A stretch of DNA of 6,997 nucleotides from Actinomycetes bacterium. GTDB taxonomy: Bacteria; Actinomycetota; Acidimicrobiia; Spongiisociales; UBA4744. The position numbers were made by a program, and so were the translations under genes. Each line of letters opens with the position of its first letter. Position 1 is the first letter of the stretch. Of this stretch, positions 1 through 4,053 are shown one piece after another. The stretch spans positions 1 through 6,997 of the forward strand of contig JAHEDM010000135.1 in the NCBI GenBank assembly GCA_024641205.1, read 5' to 3'. The notes beneath the pieces were generated by a model. The model did not search any database. It was given only the letters and a program-made list of their open reading frames with translations, and was not told where the DNA came from.

Positions 1-1
1 C

Positions 2-265
2 TTCGAATTGACCGAAGACAACGCTCGGTTGCCGACCGGAGCCCGTATAGCTTCGATTGAGCCTGATTCCGCCATCGGCACCGCCGGGGCGCAAGCAGGC
101 GACACCATCGTGACCCTCGAAGGAGCACCCATCGCCAACATGAACGAGCTGGTTGCAATACTGCGCACCCACCGGGCGGGAGACACCGTCGAGGTGCGTC
201 TGCTCCGAGAAGACGAGACAGTTACCGTCAATGTCATTCTGGATAGGCGGCCCGACGACGCGTGA
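2..265 (+). CDS. HtrA-like serine protease, C-terminal PDZ domain (5' end outside window)
   Basis: Only the last 87 codons are present. The frame is open from the left edge, so the true start lies outside the window; the TTG at 8 is an internal codon. The visible part is a single PDZ domain: a beta strand GARIASIEPDS, a GAQAGDTIVTLEG turn (the usual 'aGL..GD.I...dG' core), the helix NMNELVAILRTH, and final strands DTVEVRLLRED and TVTVNVILDRR, ending soon after. A PDZ domain at the extreme C-terminus is the arrangement of HtrA/DegP-type trypsin-like proteases. Lon-like PDZ proteins carry a protease domain after the PDZ, and none follows here. The catalytic His-Asp-Ser domain is not visible, so the protease assignment is inferred from architecture. 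In HtrA proteins the PDZ binds C-terminal peptides of substrates and gates activity, usually outside the membrane. The stop overlaps the next gene's GTG by 4 nt, indicating one operon. Confidence 0.8.
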   Translation, partial: FELTEDNARLPTGARIASIEPDSAIGTAGAQAGDTIVTLEGAPIANMNELVAILRTHRAGDTVEVRLLREDETVTVNVILDRRPDDA

Positions 266-1350
266 GCGACGACCTATTCGCCAAGCTCATTGAGCTTTTC
301 AATCAACCAGGTCCGGTGAACTGGAAACTGGCAGGAGAGATTTCGCGCCATCTGGCCGGCGAGCCCGAACCCATCGAACCGTGGCTGGCAGAGGAATACC
401 GCGATTTGACGAGACTGGCCCAGATGAAGATCGCTGAGGTCACCACTCTCGATGTGAGTGATGCCATAGACGCATTACCGGTCGACCGGGCCGCTTGGGC
501 TGCATCGAACCTCGAGAGCTTCCGATATCTGGTTGAGCCGCTGGCCGAGAAACTGGGGGCATCGGGGGCGGGAGGTCCACTCGAAGGGATGATGGTTCCG
601 CTTGGACCCGCCATCCTGGGCGCCCAAATGGGCATCATGACCGGCTTTCTCAGCCACCGAATCCTGGGGCAGTTCGACATAGGTTTTCCTGCTGCCGAAG
701 CTGGGGATCTGTATCTCGTTGTGCCTAACGTTGAGGCGTTTGCAGCTGAGAATCACCTCGATGCGCGTCAGGTGAGGCTGTGGGTGGCTCTCCACGAGGT
801 GACCCACCAGGCCGAATTCGCCCAGCCTTGGGTTCGACCCGAGTTCGTTGGGCTCATCGCCCGGTATCTCGATGGTCTCGAATTGGACCCCGCCTCCTTG
901 ACCGAAAGGCTGCAGAGCTTTTCAGACCCGGCACAGTTCGAGTCCGCGCTCAACGACCCGGCCGGGCTGGCCGGCCTCATTACAACCCCGGAGCAGCAAC
1001 CGATCCTCGAAGCGATCCAGGCGTTCATGGCAGTGGTCGAGGGCTACGCCGACTATCTGATGGATCGCGCCGCGCTGAAGATGCTCCCCGCTCTCACTCA
1101 GATGCGGGAGGCCATGAACCGGCGACGAGCGGAGCCTTCCCAGGGCGAGCAGATCATCAATCGGATGCTTGGCCTGGAATTGAAACAGGACCAGTACCGA
1201 TTGGGTGCTGAGTTCTGCTCCGAGGTGGCTCGCCGATGGGGTGAGGACGCTCTCAACAGAATGTGGGCCAGCGCCGATGCCCTCCCCAACCTGGCCGAAC
1301 TGCACGACCCCGTTGCCTGGGCAGCGCGAGTGCTTCTGCCCGAGATCTAG
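262..1350 (+). CDS. DUF2342-family zinc-dependent metalloprotease (F420-biosynthesis-associated type)
   Basis: This 362-aa soluble protein has the gluzincin signature HEVTH at residues 178-182 (His178, Glu179, His182), followed about 80 residues later by EGYAD at 260-264. Glu260 is the probable third zinc ligand. The helix before HEVTH (ARQVRLWVALHE), the segment YLVVPNVEAF and the late RMLGLELKQDQYR...F block are typical of the actinobacterial DUF2342 family, annotated as 'zinc-dependent metalloprotease' or 'coenzyme F420 biosynthesis associated' protein. That F420 link is phylogenetic co-occurrence; the substrate is unknown. I see no signal peptide or membrane segment, so it is probably cytoplasmic. 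The start is GTG inside GTGA, overlapping the stop of the PDZ gene, with no separate Shine-Dalgarno needed, so translation is probably coupled. Length is within the family's usual range and all visible metal ligands are present. It could be a structural rather than active hydrolase, but the intact HExxH argues for activity. Confidence 0.9.
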   Translation: MSDDLFAKLIELFNQPGPVNWKLAGEISRHLAGEPEPIEPWLAEEYRDLTRLAQMKIAEVTTLDVSDAIDALPVDRAAWAASNLESFRYLVEPLAEKLGASGAGGPLEGMMVPLGPAILGAQMGIMTGFLSHRILGQFDIGFPAAEAGDLYLVVPNVEAFAAENHLDARQVRLWVALHEVTHQAEFAQPWVRPEFVGLIARYLDGLELDPASLTERLQSFSDPAQFESALNDPAGLAGLITTPEQQPILEAIQAFMAVVEGYADYLMDRAALKMLPALTQMREAMNRRRAEPSQGEQIINRMLGLELKQDQYRLGAEFCSEVARRWGEDALNRMWASADALPNLAELHDPVAWAARVLLPEI

Positions 1351-1359
1351 CCGGCGCTG

Positions 1360-1380
1360 TTGGTGGTTGGTGATTGGTAG
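1360..1380 (+). repeat. Tandem heptamer array, TTGGTKR type
   Basis: Three directly adjacent 7-mers read TTGGTGG, TTGGTGA and TTGGTAG. The array begins 9 nt after the stop codon of the metalloprotease gene, in the gap before the convergent HTH gene. A related array lies just after the ClC stop codon (4030-4050, read on the minus strand). I see no open frame using it. The role is unknown; it resembles in form, not sequence, the short tandem heptamer repeats known from cyanobacteria. Confidence 0.6.
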
Positions 1381-1420
1381 TCGGCTACGGAACCCGCTCG
1401 CACGCCCTACGAGTTTCAAA

Positions 1421-1636
1421 CTAGGGACTACCTACTTGTTCCTCTGCTTCCACCGGGTGGGACTTCAAGAACGCAAGAATCTCATCGCGAAAGAACTTGA
1501 ATGTTCGGCCACCCGGCAGCCGATAGGCCGGAATCCGACCCTCGCGCGCATACTTGCGAACCATTTGCACGTTCATGCCAAGCAACTCAGCCACATGGGC
1601 AGCGTCGAGGATTGGGGGGTAATCGTCGTTGGCCAT
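1421..1636 (-). CDS. Small excisionase/MerR-type helix-turn-helix DNA-binding protein
   Basis: This 71-aa protein is almost entirely one winged-helix DNA-binding domain. LDAAHVAELLGMNVQMVRKYAREGRIPAYRLPG spans residues 10-42: the 'aaelLgvs..tvrrwireGrlpa.r..g' pattern of the HTH_17/excisionase (Xis, BldC-like) family. The wing GRTFKFFRDEILAFL follows at 43-57, then a short acidic tail. The start is ATG at 1636, with an AGGAGT Shine-Dalgarno 7 nt upstream; the adjacent TTG at 1639 would leave only 4 nt. It stands alone on the minus strand, convergent with the metalloprotease gene and divergent from the membrane-protein gene, with 139 nt between the two starts. No integrase or phage gene accompanies it, so a free-standing transcriptional regulator is more likely than a true excisionase. 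It might bind the repeats in the shared upstream region, but nothing seen proves that. Its targets are unknown. Confidence 0.85.
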   Translation of the reverse strand: MANDDYPPILDAAHVAELLGMNVQMVRKYAREGRIPAYRLPGGRTFKFFRDEILAFLKSHPVEAEEQVGSP

Positions 1637-1643
1637 CAATCAG

Positions 1644-1649
1644 ACTCCT
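1644..1649 (-). promoter_or_regulatory. Ribosome binding site that decides the HTH gene start
   Basis: On the minus strand this reads AGGAGT, 7 nt before the ATG at 1636 and only 4 nt before the in-frame TTG at 1639. The spacing favours the ATG. Confidence 0.7.
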
Positions 1650-1741
1650 GAATGGTTACCGATAGTCTAGAAGAAGAAACGTACTTCATGCCTGCTACTT
1701 GGTTCTCGTAATACACGACGCGGTCGTTGCTGACGTAGCGG

Positions 1742-1765
1742 TACGAAATACGAAGTACGAAGTAC
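1742..1765 (+). repeat. Tandem heptamer array, TACGAAR type
   Basis: The units TACGAAA, TACGAAG and TACGAAG are followed by a partial TAC, giving exact 7-bp periodicity. The array ends 10 nt before the ATG of the membrane-protein gene, and its last TAC forms part of the probable -10 box (TACCCT, 1763-1768). An inverted copy of the unit, CGTACTTC, occurs at 1680-1687. These repeats could be binding sites for a regulator or a general dispersed repeat. Confidence 0.65.
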
Positions 1766-1768
1766 CCT
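1763..1768 (+). promoter_or_regulatory. Probable -10 box for the membrane-protein gene (leaderless)
   Basis: TACCCT fits the actinobacterial TAnnnT -10 pattern and lies 7 nt before the ATG at 1776, so transcription would begin at or next to the start codon. No Shine-Dalgarno is visible before that ATG, which agrees with a leaderless mRNA. I cannot see a good -35 at 16-18 nt; that position falls in the upstream heptamer units. Confidence 0.45.
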
Positions 1769-1775
1769 CTTTGCC

Positions 1776-2756
1776 ATGAACGAACTGTCGATTCGTCCGC
1801 TGGGTCTGGGCGAGATCATCGATACCGCCTTCAAGATCTACATGCACCACTGGCGAGCGTTGTTGTTGTTGGTGGCTGTGGTGGTGGTCCCGGCGGGCGT
1901 TGCCACCTATCTGATCCTCGATGCAGCCATTCCCCCCGACCTGGTTCAGGCGCTCAATGACCCCAGCCCCGTTCTCGACGAAGCATTACTCGACGACATG
2001 CTGCGCTTCCTCGGAGCAGCTCTGCTGGCCGCGTTGATCGAATCTGGCGCCGCGGTCTTGGCCTCAGCCGGAAGTGTGCGCGCCGTTGCTGAGATCTACC
2101 TCGGCGCGAGTCCGGACTGGCGAGCCTCGCTGATGACGGCAGTGCGTCGCCTCCCGGCCATCATCGTCACAGGATTATTGATCGTTCTTGCGATCGGAGT
2201 GCTGACGGTCGGCGTATGGCTCTTGGCAGGCTTGACCGCTACAACTTCGAGCGGTGCCGGCACGCTGGCGGCGTTGTCGATGATTGCGTGGCTGGTTGTT
2301 GTGCCCTGGCTGGCCATCTCGTGGGCTGTGGCGGTTCCGGCGCTCATCGTCGAGGAGACATCACCGGCGGGTGCGCTGACCAGATCGTTCAATCTCGTGC
2401 GGGGCCGGTGGTGGCCGACCTTCGGAACCTTGCTCACCTCGTGGCTGATCGTCGCCGTGCTCAGCGGGATCGCCTCCCGCCTCATCGAGGCCTTCCTTCC
2501 AGACGGCGGCGGAGTGCTGTCCGGCATCGTTGTCTCGGTGGCCGTGGCGGCCGCAACGACCCCGTTTGTGGTCGCGGTGCTGGCCGTGCTGTATTTCGAT
2601 CTCCGCGCCCGACGTGAGCCGTTCGACCTCATTCGGCTGGCAGTAGACATCGGTGCACCACCCCCGCCAAGCACCCCGGAAGCGTTCGAGCCTCGACCCC
2701 CCGATCGAGCCGATTGGCCACCCTTGCCCCCCGATGTGGATGACGGCGGGAGTTGA
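1776..2756 (+). CDS. Polytopic membrane protein, GPDPase_memb-like
   Basis: This 326-aa protein opens with LSIRPLGLGEIIDTAFKIYMHHWRALL, the amphipathic 'RPLgLGEILDtafrlYrrhf' start typical of the glycerophosphoryl diester phosphodiesterase membrane-domain family (PF10110-like). About six hydrophobic segments follow, near residues 28-48, 79-100, 127-151, 163-192, 215-235 and 247-273. A conserved cytosolic-type motif SPAGALTRSFNLVRGRWW lies at 196-213, and YFDLRARREPFDL at 273-285 is the usual end of the family. The last 35 residues are proline-rich, polar and probably disordered. No phosphodiesterase catalytic domain is present, so it is the membrane domain alone and the family name should not be read as an enzyme activity. 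The function is unknown. The start is the ATG at 1776, with a TACCCT -10 box just upstream and no Shine-Dalgarno. The proteasome activator gene follows after 37 nt on the same strand and may be cotranscribed. Confidence 0.75.
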   Translation: MNELSIRPLGLGEIIDTAFKIYMHHWRALLLLVAVVVVPAGVATYLILDAAIPPDLVQALNDPSPVLDEALLDDMLRFLGAALLAALIESGAAVLASAGSVRAVAEIYLGASPDWRASLMTAVRRLPAIIVTGLLIVLAIGVLTVGVWLLAGLTATTSSGAGTLAALSMIAWLVVVPWLAISWAVAVPALIVEETSPAGALTRSFNLVRGRWWPTFGTLLTSWLIVAVLSGIASRLIEAFLPDGGGVLSGIVVSVAVAAATTPFVVAVLAVLYFDLRARREPFDLIRLAVDIGAPPPPSTPEAFEPRPPDRADWPPLPPDVDDGGS

Positions 2757-2793
2757 GTGTCGGAGTAGCCTCAGATCTGCACAAGGGGAGAAG

Positions 2794-3246
2794 ATGCCAA
2801 ACGAACCAGTCCGACCCGAGATCATTCAGGAGAACGAAGCCGGCGATGAGACCATCAGCCAGCCAAGCAAGCTGATCCGAATTGCCTCGATGACACGCGC
2901 CACACTGGACGAGGTCCGCCAGGCGCCACTCGATGAGGCAGGACGAAAACGACTCCTCAGCATCTACCGGCGATCGCTCGATGAGCTGAAGGAAGTCCTT
3001 TCGCCCGATCTCCGCGAGGAACTCGACGAGGTCTTCTTGCCGCTCACCTCCGAGATCCCCTCCGAGTCGGAATTGCGCGTCGCCCAGGCCCAATTGGTCG
3101 GCTGGCTCGAAGGCTTGTTCCACGGGATCCAGGCAAGCCTGTGGAGCCAGCAGGTGGCCGCCCAGGCGCAGCTGGCTCAAGTGCGTCAGAACAAGGCCCT
3201 CGAAGGGGCATCTGAGGACGCCACCTACCCCGGCACATATCTATAG
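2794..3246 (+). CDS. bpa: Bacterial proteasome activator Bpa/PafE (DUF2587)
   Basis: This 150-aa protein belongs to the actinobacterial proteasome activator family (M. tuberculosis Rv3780, called Bpa or PafE). These proteins form a dodecameric ring that caps the 20S core and opens its gate without ATP, admitting unfolded substrates. Family blocks visible here are QPSKLIRIASMTRATLDEVRQAPLDEA (23-49), the helix RLLSIYRRSLDELKEVLSPDLREELDEVFLPLT (53-85), and the very characteristic ELRVAQAQLVGWLEGLFHGIQASLWSQQ (93-120). The C-terminus is GTYL (147-150). The family's core-docking tail is GQYL, so the penultimate Tyr and final Leu are kept while Gln is replaced by Thr. The linker before the tail is short and the protein is somewhat shorter than Rv3780. 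I chose the ATG at 2794 because AAGGGGAG lies just upstream and family similarity begins after it; the open frame extends further upstream without homology. The proteasome core genes are not in the window. Confidence 0.93.
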   Translation: MPNEPVRPEIIQENEAGDETISQPSKLIRIASMTRATLDEVRQAPLDEAGRKRLLSIYRRSLDELKEVLSPDLREELDEVFLPLTSEIPSESELRVAQAQLVGWLEGLFHGIQASLWSQQVAAQAQLAQVRQNKALEGASEDATYPGTYL

Positions 3247-3371
3247 ATACCCGGCCCCGCCCGCCTCAGGCCACCCCCCAGTCGGTCCAGACAGACACGG
3301 CACGGCATTGACTCCCGTGTCGTCCATTACACCGGATCTGTCTCCCTTGAAACGCCGGGTGCTTGACCTGC

Positions 3372-3685
3372 GCCAAGATTCCGGTCGACGCAGACGACAA
3401 GAGCATGGGCCGACGCAGCATGGTTGCGGCAGATTCTCAGGAATCTCGTCACCAACTCCATCCGATACGGCGAGAAAGAAATGGAGCTCGTGGCTCAACG
3501 CCGCAACGGCTTAGCGATTATCACCGTCGGCGACCACGCCGCATCACCGACGACAGGCGCGAGTCGGTCTTCGAGCGGTACGAAAGAGCCCACAGCAAGC
3601 GAGCCTCACGGGTGGCGACCTCATCTACCGGGAAGGCGCACAGGGCGGCTCATTTGACCTTTCGCTCTCCTCCTACGACGGGTAG
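3372..3685 (+). pseudogene. Decayed sensor histidine kinase, ATPase-domain remnant
   Basis: Pieces of one HATPase_c domain occur in order but in three reading frames. First comes AKIPVDADD (from about 3372), then RAWADAAWLRQILRNLVTNSIRYGE (from about 3400, with the N-box Asn in TNSIRYG) running to LAIITVGDH. A third piece, ITDDRRESVFERYERAHSK, starts at 3543 in another frame. The last, ASLTGGDLIYREGAQGGSFDLSLS, lies in the remaining frame and ends at TAG 3683-3685. The order matches the end of a histidine kinase: N-box, a damaged G1/DxGxG region, the F-box-like FERYERAH, and the final GGDLIYR..G..F.L.L strand. The G2 box (GLGL..) that should precede TGGD is absent, so there is an internal deletion as well as at least three frame changes. 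No HisKA or sensor domain is recognisable upstream, so the 5' part is lost. Sequencing error could explain one shift but not the missing segment. It cannot make a working kinase. Confidence 0.82.
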
Positions 3686-3701
3686 GTGAGCGAAACAGGC
3701 T

Positions 3702-3878
3702 TCACCGCGCCTCTTCTTTGCGGATAGGCCGTAGAAAAGCCCCCGACAGAGAGCTCCTGTGGCCGTCCTCCCACAGCACCTCGACATTATCGCCGTGGAC
3801 CTTGACAACCTTGCCGGTCCGACCCGATTGCCCGACCTTCTTCGTCAGTTCACGTACGTGCATTCCAATCTGCAGCAC
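3702..3878 (-). CDS. Small SH3/KOW-like beta-barrel protein (58 aa), hypothetical
   Basis: A short minus-strand gene starts at GTG (3876-3878) and ends at TGA (3702-3704). The protein begins VLQIGMHVRELTKKVGQSGRTGKV (read as fMet at position 1). It continues with VKVHGDNVEVLWEDGHRSSLSG and ends FLRPIRKEEAR. The alternation 'G..V......G..G.V..V.GD.VEV.WEDG..S.....FL.P' looks like a small SH3-like or KOW-like barrel of the kind seen in DUF1918-type actinobacterial proteins; I cannot assign a family firmly. The expression signals are the best in the window: a TATAAT -10 box at 3902-3907 and an AGGAGGT Shine-Dalgarno at 3887-3893, 8 nt before the GTG. The internal ATG at 3861-3863 is too far from the Shine-Dalgarno, so the GTG start is preferred. 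Its strong signals and balanced composition argue that it is real. It lies downstream of ClC on the same strand but has its own promoter. Its role is unknown; nucleic-acid or ligand binding is only a guess. Confidence 0.72.
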   Translation of the reverse strand: MLQIGMHVRELTKKVGQSGRTGKVVKVHGDNVEVLWEDGHRSSLSGAFLRPIRKEEAR

Positions 3879-3886
3879 GTCGGCTC

Positions 3887-3893
3887 ACCTCCT
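3887..3893 (-). promoter_or_regulatory. Perfect Shine-Dalgarno of the 58-aa gene
   Basis: On the minus strand this reads AGGAGGT within GAGGAGGTGA, 8 nt before the GTG at 3878. It is a near-complete complement to the 16S rRNA tail and fixes the GTG as the start over the downstream ATG. Confidence 0.8.
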
Positions 3894-3901
3894 CGAGACG
3901 A

Positions 3902-3907
3902 ATTATA
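3902..3907 (-). promoter_or_regulatory. Consensus -10 box TATAAT for the 58-aa gene
   Basis: The minus strand shows an exact TATAAT, giving a predicted leader of roughly 17-20 nt that contains the Shine-Dalgarno. The -35 position 17 nt upstream reads CAAATG, a poor match to TTGACA, so the promoter may rely on the strong -10 or on an activator. It stands out because TATAAT is unusual in GC-rich intergenic DNA. Confidence 0.6.
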
Positions 3908-3946
3908 CGGAAAGGAAGGCACGGCATTTGCCGGGCGCAGTCAGTT

Positions 3947-3985
3947 CCCTCTCCCCTGGCGAGCAAAGTGAGCGGAAATGGGGGG
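3947..3985. repeat. Decayed copy of the palindromic C-run/G-run element
   Basis: The segment runs from CCCTCTCCCC through CTGGCGAGCAAAGTGAGC (3956-3973) to a G-run at 3980-3985. The central 18 nt agrees at 14 positions with CTGACGAGCGAAGCGAGT at 6712-6729, the core of the intact element. The arms here no longer pair perfectly. It lies between the promoter of the 58-aa gene and the end of ClC and belongs to no gene. Confidence 0.55.
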
Positions 3986-4029
3986 TACCCAACAAGAAAG
4001 CTGGGGCTGTCCTGTTTCAACAGAACGAA

Positions 4030-4050
4030 GAACCCAAAACCAACAACCAG
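4030..4050 (-). repeat. Tandem heptamer array after the ClC stop codon
   Basis: Read on the minus strand, three adjacent 7-mers CTGGTTG, TTGGTTT and TGGGTTC begin 3 nt after the ClC TAG (4054-4056). The unit resembles the TTGGTKR array at 1360-1380, and both lie directly 3' of a stop codon in the sense orientation of the gene. The units are less uniform than in the first array. Confidence 0.5.
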
Positions 4051-4053
4051 GAA

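Noticed and set aside
1360..1765. CRISPR-like array
   Set aside because: The repeats are contiguous heptamers without spacers, and no cas gene is present.
2096..2674. Minus-strand open frame opposite the membrane-protein gene
   Set aside because: Composition is low-complexity Ser/Thr/Arg; the plus-strand frame has clear membrane segments and family motifs.
2653..2793. Longer N-terminus for the proteasome activator
   Set aside because: It overlaps the end of the membrane-protein gene, and family similarity and the ribosome site both point to the ATG at 2794.
3247..3371. Possible gene or RNA between the proteasome activator and the kinase relic
   Set aside because: No frame with a plausible start, no family motif and no convincing hairpin; it is probably eroded 5' sequence of the kinase.
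3990..4005. Resemblance to a lambda/Gateway att sequence (ACAAGAAAGCTGGG)
   Set aside because: About 14 matching bases with no flanking att core or vector sequence; chance similarity is the simpler reading.
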